From assembly GCA_035373905.1 (NCBI GenBank), contig DAOSOK010000016.1, positions 1 to 64,000 of the forward strand: 64,000 bases of DNA, written 5' to 3'. This DNA comes from Candidatus Ozemobacteraceae bacterium. Lineage in GTDB: Bacteria > Muiribacteriota > Ozemobacteria > Ozemobacterales > Ozemobacteraceae. Positions within the stretch are counted from its first letter, which is position 1; every line of letters begins with the position of its first letter. The notes below the pieces were generated by a model. The model was given only the letters and a program-made list of their open reading frames with translations. It was not told the DNA's origin and ran no database searches. Both the position numbers and the translations under genes were made by a program. Shown piece by piece: positions 15,782 to 23,764 of this stretch.

Positions 15782-16429
15782 TCAGGCTTTGTCGGGCCGC
15801 CACAGCCCGTCGGGGTTCACGCCGAGCATGCCGGCGCGATAGCTTCGCTCGTCCATTTTCTGCAGCCGTTCGGCCTGCGCTTTCGAAATGAGATCGTATT
15901 TCCGCTGACGATCGAGGGCGTCGGCGATCTCATCGAGTCCTTCATTCCGCATCATCCAGTCGATCCGGTCGAATCGGGAAAGATCGAGCGGCAGGGTGTA
16001 GCCGCGCAGAGTCTTTTCCCCTTCGATATTGTAGAAATCCTCGAAATATGACATGACGAGCTCGCGGAGGGTTTTATAGATCGGCTCTCGGAAACGGAGA
16101 CCGACGAAATTCGATTTTGCGATCGCTCCCCAGAAACCGTCTTCCCTGAAAAGCGCCAGCAGGTGGTCGTCGTCACGCTCGGCGAGCATGTCGAGAACGC
16201 AGGGCGTGTAGCCGAGACGCCGCAGAGCGGCCGCCGCGAAAAGGGCCCCGTCGAAACAGTGCGCCTTGCGGTCGCGGATGACGCTGCGGGGACAACGATA
16301 GATGGGATCGGCACTGTAGGGGATCTCGTCAAGAAAGGCCTGGATTGCGAAGGGGGTAGCCAGCGGCCGGAAGATCTCGAGTTCCCTGTCGGTCCAGTGT
16401 CGGGTGTCGTGGCGTTCGTCTTTGTTCAT
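15782..16429 (-). CDS. Transglutaminase-like superfamily protein
   Basis: A 215-residue cytoplasmic protein. A cysteine in KAHCFDGALFAAAALRRLGY and a histidine in DDDHLLALF sit at the spacing of the papain-like transglutaminase Cys-His pair. The expected Asp after the histidine is not obvious (WGAIAKSNF), so activity is uncertain. AGGAG is 8 bases before the ATG. It follows the NapG-like ferredoxin gene by 37 bases on the same strand and is probably cotranscribed with it. Confidence 0.55.
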   Translation of the reverse strand: MNKDERHDTRHWTDRELEIFRPLATPFAIQAFLDEIPYSADPIYRCPRSVIRDRKAHCFDGALFAAAALRRLGYTPCVLDMLAERDDDHLLALFREDGFWGAIAKSNFVGLRFREPIYKTLRELVMSYFEDFYNIEGEKTLRGYTLPLDLSRFDRIDWMMRNEGLDEIADALDRQRKYDLISKAQAERLQKMDERSYRAGMLGVNPDGLWRPDKA

Positions 16430-16466
16430 TGCAGCGTCTCCTACGTTGATCGGCGGTGCCGGAGGT

Positions 16467-17096
16467 TCACGATCGTTTCACTGGATCGATCGTGATGGCG
16501 GGTTCGGGCCTGACGATGCAGGCCGCTTCGCACGCTCCGCAGCCGACGCATCTGCCGGCGTCTACCATGGGTTCGACTGTATTCTTCATGAAATATATTG
16601 CAGAGAATTGTTTTGGGCAGGCGTCGCGGCAAAGAGTGCAGGACTCCCCGGACGCCCGGAGGCAGGACTTCCCGGAAACGTTCGCAAGGCCGATGCGTCC
16701 GAATCTGCCCGAAGAGGACGCGCGAAGAGCGCCGCTCGGGCATGAGGCGATGCAGGGGGCGTCTTCACACAGGCGGCAGTAGGTATCGCGAAGCAGCATG
16801 AACGGGGTCCCCTCGTCGAACGAGCCGGGTGTCAGAACCCGTTTGATCGCGAAAAATCTGCAGGCCGTGGCGCAAGCGCCGCATCTGATGCAGGTCTCGA
16901 GAAACGCGCCCTCGGCGACGGCTCCCGGCGGGCGGACGTAGGTCGGAAACATGCGGACAAGCCCATCCAGGCTTTCGCCGAAAAGGGAATCGAGGATCGT
17001 GCCCAGAAAACCGGCGGCGGATGTCATGCCGCGACGAAGAAATTCGGCGCGGGTCAGAGGAGCGGGCTGGCTTTGACGGTTCGAATCGTCAGCCAT
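16467..17096 (-). CDS. NapG/MauM-like polyferredoxin
   Basis: A 209-residue protein with four [4Fe-4S] motifs: CIRCGACATAC (about residues 69-79), CRLCEDAPCIASCP (about 107-120), CTLCRDACP (about 152-160) and CVGCGACEAAC (about 182-192). This is the NapG/MauM layout of exported electron-transfer ferredoxins. The N-terminus has TRAEFLRRG followed by a weakly hydrophobic stretch, a near-Tat signal in which one of the paired arginines is replaced by Ala. Its redox partner is not in the window. Confidence 0.82.
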   Translation of the reverse strand: MADDSNRQSQPAPLTRAEFLRRGMTSAAGFLGTILDSLFGESLDGLVRMFPTYVRPPGAVAEGAFLETCIRCGACATACRFFAIKRVLTPGSFDEGTPFMLLRDTYCRLCEDAPCIASCPSGALRASSSGRFGRIGLANVSGKSCLRASGESCTLCRDACPKQFSAIYFMKNTVEPMVDAGRCVGCGACEAACIVRPEPAITIDPVKRS

Positions 17097-17272
17097 CGGA
17101 CAGTCCCTTTGCGAAAGAATGCCATCGTTCGAGCGGAAGCGAATGCATCATCACCGTTGAACCTATCATATCCCGGGTCGCTCTGCCACTGCGGGGCATC
17201 GATGGGTGTGCGGGAGGAAGGATGTGCTCATGTGGAGGATGACAACAGCCGATGAAGTGAATGGAGGTGTCG

Positions 17273-17785
17273 ATGGAAGGTCGGATTCTCGACGAGTTGA
17301 TCCTGGAAGTGGTGGCGATCTGCCTCATCGGAGGGATCATCCTGTCCTGGATCGGCTGGAAGGTCATTCGGTGGAGCGTTGGAAAACTGTATTTTCTCTG
17401 GCGTTCGAGAAAAGCCGGGGTCTTGCTTCAGGACGAGAACGGGATCATCGAAGAAGTTCGCTGGGGGTGCTTCAGAATCTCGGGAAAAGAGTTTCAGAAG
17501 GACATCCGATGCGTCGTTCACGAGCCGAGCCTCTGGACGGACCGCAGAGGCCACGTTCTCGATGAAGAGATGATCACCGGCGTCTGGGAAAAGGATATCG
17601 AGGTTCTCGTCATCGGTCTTGGGATTGACGGGGCTTTGCAATGCCCGTTGGATCTTCAGGACCGACTTCGGAAACGCGGAATCCGTGAAATCGTCGCCAA
17701 GCCGACCGTCGAGGCCTGTCGCATCTTCAATTCGTATATCAAATCCGGACGGCGGGCGGCTCTGCTCGCACATGGGACTTGCTGA
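17273..17785 (+). CDS. Membrane-anchored Mth938/DUF498 domain protein
   Basis: About 170 residues. An N-terminal transmembrane helix (about 8-30, VVAICLIGGIILSWIGW) precedes a DUF498/Mth938 fold at about 55-165 (SGKEFQKDIRC, EVLVIGLGIDGALQ, VAKPTVEACRIFN). The family includes human NDUFAF3, a complex I assembly factor, and small archaeal proteins, which normally lack a membrane anchor. GGAGGT lies 4 bases before this ATG; an ATG at 17261 is the alternative. Confidence 0.75.
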   Translation: MEGRILDELILEVVAICLIGGIILSWIGWKVIRWSVGKLYFLWRSRKAGVLLQDENGIIEEVRWGCFRISGKEFQKDIRCVVHEPSLWTDRRGHVLDEEMITGVWEKDIEVLVIGLGIDGALQCPLDLQDRLRKRGIREIVAKPTVEACRIFNSYIKSGRRAALLAHGTC

Positions 17786-17803
17786 TGCAAGGGATTTGCT
17801 GAG

Positions 17804-17833
17804 TTGCCTGAAAGATTCGTACCATATTATACT
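17804..17833 (+). promoter_or_regulatory. Predicted promoter of the HEAT-repeat gene
   Basis: TTGCCT (17804-17809) and TATACT (17828-17833) are spaced by 18 bases. The transcript would begin almost at the AGGAG ribosome site (17842-17846). Confidence 0.5.
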
Positions 17834-17853
17834 GATCGTACAGGAGAAACAAT

Positions 17854-18498
17854 GTGGGAATGAGTGCCAAACGCAATGTTGTCCTAGGTATTGTCATTCT
17901 TCTCCTGTCTTTTTCATCGGCCGTATTCGCGGAAGATGAAGTTGACAAGCTCATTCTCCAGGTCAAAGGCGAAGCGCAGTTTTTCGATGCCGAAGGAAAG
18001 GAACTCGGGTTCTTCGCCTCGTGGAGCATCAGGCATTTCGACGAGCAGTGCAGGATCGCTGCGGCCACGCTTCTCGGTAGGAAGGGCGGGTTGGCTGCCA
18101 AGGCCGTCGATCCGCTCATCATGATCCTGAAAAACGGTCCGAACGATATCGATACCGGTGACGGTATCCTGCCGATGCGCTCCTCGGTTGCGCTTGCCCT
18201 CGGAAGAATCAACGACCCAAAGGCGATCGGCCCCCTGCTGGAAAAGCTGAAACAGCCCGAGCCCGCCGCCGTCCTGAACAGCACCAGTCTCGCTTCCGGT
18301 TCGACTCCGAAGACGGGGCTGGAACAGGAGGCCATCGTGAGAGCCCTGGGAATGTTTGGCGGACAGGCGAAGGAAGCTGTTCCCGTTCTCGAAGAGCTCC
18401 AGCGGCAGACGACGAATGAATCCCTGAAAAAAACGATAGAAAACACGATATATCGAATTCAAAACGACAAGTTCATCATGCCGGAAGATTTCTACTGA
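17854..18498 (+). CDS. Secreted HEAT-repeat protein
   Basis: About 214 residues with a signal peptide (residues 5-26, cleavage near VFA-ED). Residues 60-200 hold HEAT/armadillo-like helical pairs (CRIAAATLLGRKGG, SSVALALGRINDPKAIGPLLEKL, EAIVRALGMFGGQAKEAVPVLEEL). The start is uncertain: AGGAG is 7 bases from the GTG at 17854 and 13 from the in-frame ATG at 17860. A three-codon ORF (ATG 17852, TGA 17861) overlaps that ATG and could couple translation. Confidence 0.75.
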   Translation: MGMSAKRNVVLGIVILLLSFSSAVFAEDEVDKLILQVKGEAQFFDAEGKELGFFASWSIRHFDEQCRIAAATLLGRKGGLAAKAVDPLIMILKNGPNDIDTGDGILPMRSSVALALGRINDPKAIGPLLEKLKQPEPAAVLNSTSLASGSTPKTGLEQEAIVRALGMFGGQAKEAVPVLEELQRQTTNESLKKTIENTIYRIQNDKFIMPEDFY

Positions 18499-18525
18499 TC
18501 CCGGAGACTGAACCTTGAACTCTCT

Positions 18526-18539
18526 CCCGCGATCGCGGG
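18526..18539. repeat. 14-bp perfect palindrome upstream of hydF
   Basis: CCCGCGATCGCGGG lies 18 bases before the hydF start and contains no obvious terminator tail. Operator or hairpin role unknown. Confidence 0.5.
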
Positions 18540-18557
18540 ATGCACTGGAGAATCGGC

Positions 18558-19769
18558 ATGGATGCGACGCCTCGCGGAATTCGCCCTCATATCGCACTTT
18601 TCGGTCGCCGGAATGTCGGCAAGTCCTCGCTCATCAATGCCCTGACCGGGCAAAAGATCGCGCTCGTTTCTGATGTGGCGGGGACGACGACGGATCCCGT
18701 CTACAAAAACATGGAAGTGCTGCCGCTTGGCCCCGTCGTTTTCATCGACACAGCCGGCCTCGACGACGTTGGCGAACTCGGCGCGATGAGGGTCGAGGCC
18801 ACGAAAGCCGTCCTGAAGAAGACGGACCTCGCCCTGGTTGTTCTCGAGCCGGCGGAGACGCTCGACGCATGCGAAAAGGAGCTCCTCGCCACCCTGGCTG
18901 CGGCAGGAACTCCGCGCATCGTGATCGTGAACAAATGCGATGACGGTTCCGTGCCGGGCGCTCTTGCGGAGCAACTGCGGGGCATGGACATAGCACCGTT
19001 GCCCGTCAGCGCGAAAACCGGCTTGGGAATCGATATCCTGCGCGGCACGCACATCACGCAGAAACTGAAGGATTTCGAGCCGGGAGCGATTCTCGCAGAT
19101 CTTGTGAAGCCCGGAGATTTCGTCGTCCTGGTCGTTCCGATCGATTCCGCCGCTCCCAAGGGGCGGATCATCCTTCCGCAGGTCCAGGCGATTCGTGATC
19201 TGCTCGACGGCGGATGCGTTTCCGTCGTCACGCGGGAACACGAGCTTCGCGCCGCGATCGCCGGCCTGGCGAAGCCTCCGGCGCTCGTCGTCACGGATTC
19301 CCAGGTGTTCAGAAAGGTTTCCGAGGATATTCCAAAGGGAACGCCGTTCACCAGCTTCTCCGTCGTGTTCGCCAGATACAAAGGCGATCTCGCGACGTAT
19401 ATCGAAGGCATCAGGGTGCTTGACCGGCTGAAGCCCGACGCGAAAATTCTCATCGTCGAAGCTTGCACTCACCACCAGATGCCGGATGACATCGGACGGG
19501 TGAAGATTCCGCGCTGGATGCGCGAAAAGTTCGGTCCGGCCCTCCAGTTCGAGTATGCCCGCGGCTCGGCCCTTCCGGCCGACCTCACATCCTTCGACCT
19601 GGCCGTCCAGTGCGGCGGATGCATGGCGAACAGGCGCGGCATCCTGTCGCAGATGTCGGCCGTGGCGGAGGCTGGCGTCCCGATCACCAACTACGGCATC
19701 CTGATCGCCTGGCTCCACGGTGTGCTGGATGACGCCGTCCGGCCTTTTGGCCTCCGTCTCGGGGCGTGA
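18558..19769 (+). CDS. hydF: [FeFe]-hydrogenase H-cluster maturation GTPase HydF
   Basis: About 403 residues. HydF receives the diiron precursor made by HydE and HydG and loads it into the hydrogenase. The GTPase motifs are GRRNVGKS (G1), DTAG (G3) and NKCD (G4). The C-terminal cluster site CTHH ... CGGC is present. GGAG lies 8 bases before the ATG at 18558; an in-frame ATG at 18540 is less supported. HydE, HydG and hydrogenase genes are not in the window; the neighbour moeA is another metal-cofactor gene. Confidence 0.95.
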   Translation: MDATPRGIRPHIALFGRRNVGKSSLINALTGQKIALVSDVAGTTTDPVYKNMEVLPLGPVVFIDTAGLDDVGELGAMRVEATKAVLKKTDLALVVLEPAETLDACEKELLATLAAAGTPRIVIVNKCDDGSVPGALAEQLRGMDIAPLPVSAKTGLGIDILRGTHITQKLKDFEPGAILADLVKPGDFVVLVVPIDSAAPKGRIILPQVQAIRDLLDGGCVSVVTREHELRAAIAGLAKPPALVVTDSQVFRKVSEDIPKGTPFTSFSVVFARYKGDLATYIEGIRVLDRLKPDAKILIVEACTHHQMPDDIGRVKIPRWMREKFGPALQFEYARGSALPADLTSFDLAVQCGGCMANRRGILSQMSAVAEAGVPITNYGILIAWLHGVLDDAVRPFGLRLGA

Positions 19770-19856
19770 CCGTCCGAAGTGAGCCGCCGGCCGTCTTGAA
19801 GTCGCATTCGGTGACGCCGCCTGACGGGGCTCGATTGCAAATACCATTACATATAT

Positions 19857-21038
19857 ATGATCAAGTATGAAGATGCGAAGCGGTTGATGCTGACGAGCGC
19901 CGGCCGCACGGCCGTCGAACGCGTCGGGCTTGATGATGCGGATGGGCGGATCCTGGCGGAGGATATCGTGTCGGACGTCGACATGCCGCCATTCAACAAG
20001 TCGGCCATGGACGGCTATGCATGTCGTCGCGAGGATCTCGGTCTCGACGGGCTGACGGTGATCGACGAGATACCCGCCGGTTGTCAGCCGGGACGGGAAA
20101 TCCGTCCCGGAACCTGCGCCCGCATTTTCACGGGCGCGCCCGTGCCTGAAGGGGCGGAAACGATCGTCATGCAGGAGCACGTCGAGCGGGTTGGGAACCG
20201 CATACGGATCGTGAAAGTTGACGCAGCGCAAAATATCTGCTTCCGGGGGGAGGATGTTCGCGCCGGTGATATCGTTCTCCGGCGCGGCGACCGCATCTCC
20301 CCGACCCATATCGCCGTCTTGGCGACCGTCGGGTCGACACGTCCTCTGGTGGCGTGTCGGCCGCGAGTGACGCTGTTCTCCACCGGAAGCGAGCTTGTCG
20401 AGCCGCATGTGAAACCCGGAGCCGCCCAGATCCGCAACAGCAATGGTGGCCAGCTTGCCGCACAAATCAGAAGCGCAGGAGCCCTTCCCCGGAACGGCGG
20501 GATCCTCGCGGATGATGAAGCGATGATGACCGAGGCCTTTCGACGCGCGATGTCGTCATCCGACCTGATCGTCGTGAGCGGCGGCGTCTCGACGGGCGAG
20601 TATGACCTTGTGCCGGGAATTCTCGGCAAGCTCGGCTTCGAGATCGTGTACAAGAGCGTCGGCATACAACCCGGCCGCCCGACGTTGTTTGGGAAATGCG
20701 ATTCGGTCTTCTGCTGCGGCCTGCCCGGAAATCCCGTCGCTTCGTATGTGATGTTCGAACTGCTCGTGAAGCCATTCATCTTCAGGATGATGGGACATGC
20801 ATACCGGCCGCTGGTCGTCGAGGCCCGCGTGGCGGCACCGCTGAAACGTGATGGGGCGAAACGGCAGGCCTGCATTCCGGTTCGATTCCTGGCTCCCGAT
20901 CTCGTCGAACCGCTCCCGTATCACGGTCCGGCTCACATCAGCACGATGGTCGATGTTGAGGGACTGATTGTAACTCCTCCCGGCGGCATTTCTCTGGAGG
21001 CGGGGGAGCGGATACAGATACAGACGATTCCCCGGTAA
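19857..21038 (+). CDS. moeA: Molybdopterin molybdenumtransferase MoeA
   Basis: Inserts molybdate into adenylylated molybdopterin. It has 393 residues, normal for the family. Visible motifs include MPPFNKSAMDGYA, ARIFTGAPVPEGAETIVMQE, the FSTGSELVEP switch and VSGGVSTGEYD, then the C-terminal domain IV. There is no ribosome site; the ATG is preceded by CATATAT, as at 29440, and no clear leaderless promoter could be placed. Confidence 0.95.
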   Translation: MIKYEDAKRLMLTSAGRTAVERVGLDDADGRILAEDIVSDVDMPPFNKSAMDGYACRREDLGLDGLTVIDEIPAGCQPGREIRPGTCARIFTGAPVPEGAETIVMQEHVERVGNRIRIVKVDAAQNICFRGEDVRAGDIVLRRGDRISPTHIAVLATVGSTRPLVACRPRVTLFSTGSELVEPHVKPGAAQIRNSNGGQLAAQIRSAGALPRNGGILADDEAMMTEAFRRAMSSSDLIVVSGGVSTGEYDLVPGILGKLGFEIVYKSVGIQPGRPTLFGKCDSVFCCGLPGNPVASYVMFELLVKPFIFRMMGHAYRPLVVEARVAAPLKRDGAKRQACIPVRFLAPDLVEPLPYHGPAHISTMVDVEGLIVTPPGGISLEAGERIQIQTIPR

Positions 21039-21068
21039 TGGCAACGGCAGTTCCCGTGAAAAAGCGAT

Positions 21069-21097
21069 GAAAAATGCGGTGACGATCGTCACCGCAT
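21069..21097 (-). terminator. Intrinsic terminator of the symporter gene
   Basis: A perfect 24-base palindrome (21074-21097) is followed on the minus strand by TTTTT. It serves the symporter gene and can also stop moeA transcripts. Confidence 0.75.
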
Positions 21098-21118
21098 CGA
21101 TTCACTGAAGGCGGGAGG

Positions 21119-22642
21119 TTATTCAGCGGTCGGGGCCGGAGCGAGTTCCCCCTGCGGTTCGGGGACGAGGAGACCGAGTCCGACGACGGTCCAGCCGGCC
21201 AGAATGCCGAAGGTCGCAAGAACTGCCGGATTGTTGGCGAGTGTCAGAATGGAAGCGTCAACGCCCATGGCGCGAGCCGTAGCGGGAAGAGCGTATCCGA
21301 ACACCGAGGCGATGATGCCGGTCGTCACGAGCCATCTGCTCGCCTTGGGAAAAAAGAGGCCGCAGCAGATTGGAAGGAACGTTGCGGTGAACAGCAGATA
21401 GACGCCATACTGAGCGAAGATGGCCACCGAGCCTCCCGTCGGATTCCGAAGCTGATACCAGGCCATCCCGACGCTCGCGATGCCGGCGATGACGAGAGCC
21501 GTCCGGCCGAAGGCGAGCGCCCGGCGGGAGACCGTTTCCGGATCTTCGCCGGGGACGGGCGTGCGAAGGGCAAGATACAAATCCGATGAAAAGATGGCGG
21601 ACAATGCCAGGAGGAGACCTTCGAGGGTCGATATGCCGGCGCAGAGCAGACCAATGGCGATCAGCACCTGGACGGGACTCGAAAAATTCGCGGCGATATA
21701 GGAGGGAACCACCTTGTCCATGGTGACGACCTGGGTCAGCGTGGCGCGGGCATAGAGACCGACGACGAGGACGGAGAGAAAGACGGTGCCGGCAACGACG
21801 GCGGTCGCAAGATACTTCTTCACCTGAATGTCGTTCTTGAGCATCAGCGATTTGGCGAGAATATGCGGCTGGCAGACGATGGCGAGCCCGACCAGGAAGT
21901 TGCAGACGAACACCTCGAAGACGTTCCGGAAATAGAGAGAGGCCGGATTCGTCAACCCGGTCAGCTGCGGATCGATGTTGCCGATGGCCGCCAGGAGTCC
22001 TCCTTCTTTCCATAAGAGGGGCAGGCCGCTTCCGATCAGGATCAGGGCGACGACCAGCATGATGACCGCCTGCAGGGCGTTTGTGTAGGTCGATGTGTTG
22101 GCGCCGCCGATAAGGGTGTAGCTGAAGACGAACACCATGACGGCGACGACCAGCCAGGACAGAGCCGATACGCCCTGGACCTGAAGGAGAGATCCCAGGG
22201 TGAGCGCAAGGGCGACAGCGATGAGCACGATGAAGCTCATGAGCGAGAGGGAAAGCAGCGCAAAAAAGACTCGAAGCCCCGTGGATTCGTATCGGGCTCC
22301 GATCCACTGGGGAATCGTCAGTGCCTTCACCTTGCTGCCGACCATGCGAAACCTGTTGGAAAGGATGACCAGTCCGAGCATGATGCCCGCGCCTGCTGCA
22401 AGCCCGTATCCGAGGAGGGCGGACAATCCGTAGTTATAGACGAGGCCGGGGTTGACCACGAACGTTGCGACGCTCGTCAGCTGGGCGGTGAGCGAAAGGC
22501 CGATCCAGACAGGGCCGATGTCGCCGGTGCCGACGGTAAAACTCGAGAGATCTTTTGTGCGGCGCATGCCACGGACCGTCAGATACAAGGTGACGGCAAC
22601 ATACAGCGAAAGACCGATGAAAACGATGCTAGAGTGTCCCAT
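21119..22642 (-). CDS. Sodium:solute symporter family transporter
   Basis: A 507-residue polytopic protein with about 13 hydrophobic segments, typical of the SSS family (proline, pantothenate, sugar and acetate uptake). Typical features are an N-terminal VGTGDIGPVWIGLSLTA region and a central GGANTSTYTNALQAVIM segment. The substrate cannot be told. GGGAGGG lies just before the ATG; a promoter and terminator frame it as a single gene. Confidence 0.88.
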   Translation of the reverse strand: MGHSSIVFIGLSLYVAVTLYLTVRGMRRTKDLSSFTVGTGDIGPVWIGLSLTAQLTSVATFVVNPGLVYNYGLSALLGYGLAAGAGIMLGLVILSNRFRMVGSKVKALTIPQWIGARYESTGLRVFFALLSLSLMSFIVLIAVALALTLGSLLQVQGVSALSWLVVAVMVFVFSYTLIGGANTSTYTNALQAVIMLVVALILIGSGLPLLWKEGGLLAAIGNIDPQLTGLTNPASLYFRNVFEVFVCNFLVGLAIVCQPHILAKSLMLKNDIQVKKYLATAVVAGTVFLSVLVVGLYARATLTQVVTMDKVVPSYIAANFSSPVQVLIAIGLLCAGISTLEGLLLALSAIFSSDLYLALRTPVPGEDPETVSRRALAFGRTALVIAGIASVGMAWYQLRNPTGGSVAIFAQYGVYLLFTATFLPICCGLFFPKASRWLVTTGIIASVFGYALPATARAMGVDASILTLANNPAVLATFGILAGWTVVGLGLLVPEPQGELAPAPTAE

Positions 22643-22684
22643 GTTCCCTCCCGAAAAACTCTGTGTGATTGCTTTGCAAAATAG

Positions 22685-22713
22685 ATGATGCCATATCCGC
22701 AGCGAAAAAGCAA
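22685..22713 (-). promoter_or_regulatory. Predicted promoter of the symporter gene
   Basis: Minus-strand TTGCTT (22708-22713), 17-base spacer, CATCAT (22685-22690). Confidence 0.4.
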
Positions 22714-22850
22714 TAAAAATTTGTGCAGTGCAGTATCGCGCGGGCGGATCGCGTGAAAATGCCTGGGCAGGAGGTGGACGGAGGACATCGCGGGTGATCC
22801 GGAGGCATTCCGGAGCCCCGCGTATGGGCGTCCGAAAAAGGGGGTGAAAG

Positions 22851-23750
22851 TCAGCGGTTTGCGGTTTCTGTCACCGAAAGGGGGGAGGCGAGGAGTTCCG
22901 CGGGGCAGGCGGGAACGGCGGCGAAGCGACCTTTCGCGTCGAGGCGGAGGCGGGAGAACGGCATTTGCGGATCGTGAGTGAAGAAGAGATACCCGTCCCG
23001 CCGGGCGACGGCGTTCAATAACGACTGTTTTTCTTCGAGGAGAAGCTCGGGAAACCGGTCGTACCCCATCGAAATCGTCGGCAGGACCCAGGCGGCTCCG
23101 GGGATCAGGTCGGCGACGAAGGCGAGTGGGGCGGCGGGAGCTTCGATCCACGAGATCAACATGCCCGGCGTATGGCCGTCAGAGATCGTGAAGTGGACGA
23201 GCGGGGCGAGATCCGACTCGCCCGAGTCGGGGATGAGCGTCACGCGGCCGGACTTCTCGAGAAGATCGTTCAGGACCGGAACGAACGAGGCGCGGTCCCG
23301 GGCATGCGGTGTACGGGCGCGCCGCCATTGCTTTTCACCGATATAATATCGCGCGTTCGGGAACAGCAGACGGGGTTCTCCGTCTTCGAACGCCGACAGC
23401 ATGCCGCCCGCATGGTCGAAATGGAGGTGAGAGAGTACGACGGCGTCGATATCCTCCTCGCGAATGCCGGCGGTGAACAGGCTCGCGAGAAGCATGTGGT
23501 GAGCCGGGTTGACGCCGAACCGTTCCTTCATCTTCGGATCGAAAAACGCCCCGATGCCTGCTTCGAACAGGACGGTCCGGTTGTCGTCGGTTTTCGCGAG
23601 GAGCGAACGGCAGGCAAGGTCGATACGGTTGCATTCATCGGGCTTCGACCAATTCTTCCACATCTCTCGCGGCGCGTTCCCGAACATCGCTCCGCCGTCG
23701 AGCCGCTGACGGTTGCCTTCGAGGCCGGTCAGAAACGTGATTTTCGGCAT
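22851..23750 (-). CDS. Metallo-beta-lactamase fold hydrolase
   Basis: A 299-residue MBL-fold protein. The metal motif HLHFDHAGG (about residues 110-118), the later GHTPG histidine and an Asp in FVADLIPG form the dinuclear site of the lactonase/quinolone-hydrolase branch. No signal peptide. It starts 14 bases after the stop of the fused acyl-CoA mutase and is likely cotranscribed, so a thioester or lactone related to that pathway is a fair guess for substrate. Confidence 0.85.
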   Translation of the reverse strand: MPKITFLTGLEGNRQRLDGGAMFGNAPREMWKNWSKPDECNRIDLACRSLLAKTDDNRTVLFEAGIGAFFDPKMKERFGVNPAHHMLLASLFTAGIREEDIDAVVLSHLHFDHAGGMLSAFEDGEPRLLFPNARYYIGEKQWRRARTPHARDRASFVPVLNDLLEKSGRVTLIPDSGESDLAPLVHFTISDGHTPGMLISWIEAPAAPLAFVADLIPGAAWVLPTISMGYDRFPELLLEEKQSLLNAVARRDGYLFFTHDPQMPFSRLRLDAKGRFAAVPACPAELLASPLSVTETANR

Positions 23751-23764
23751 GTTCGTTCCGTTCG

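Noticed and set aside
19845..19859. moeA and the gene at 29440 as leaderless starts (shared CATATATATG context)
   Set aside because: The shared sequence is striking and both lack a ribosome site, but no -35/-10 pair at suitable spacing could be placed, so they were left out of the leaderless set.
18492..20465. 657-codon minus-strand frame opposite hydF and moeA
   Set aside because: It runs antisense through two certain genes, has no family signal, and is His/Arg/Asp-rich as expected from codon shadowing.
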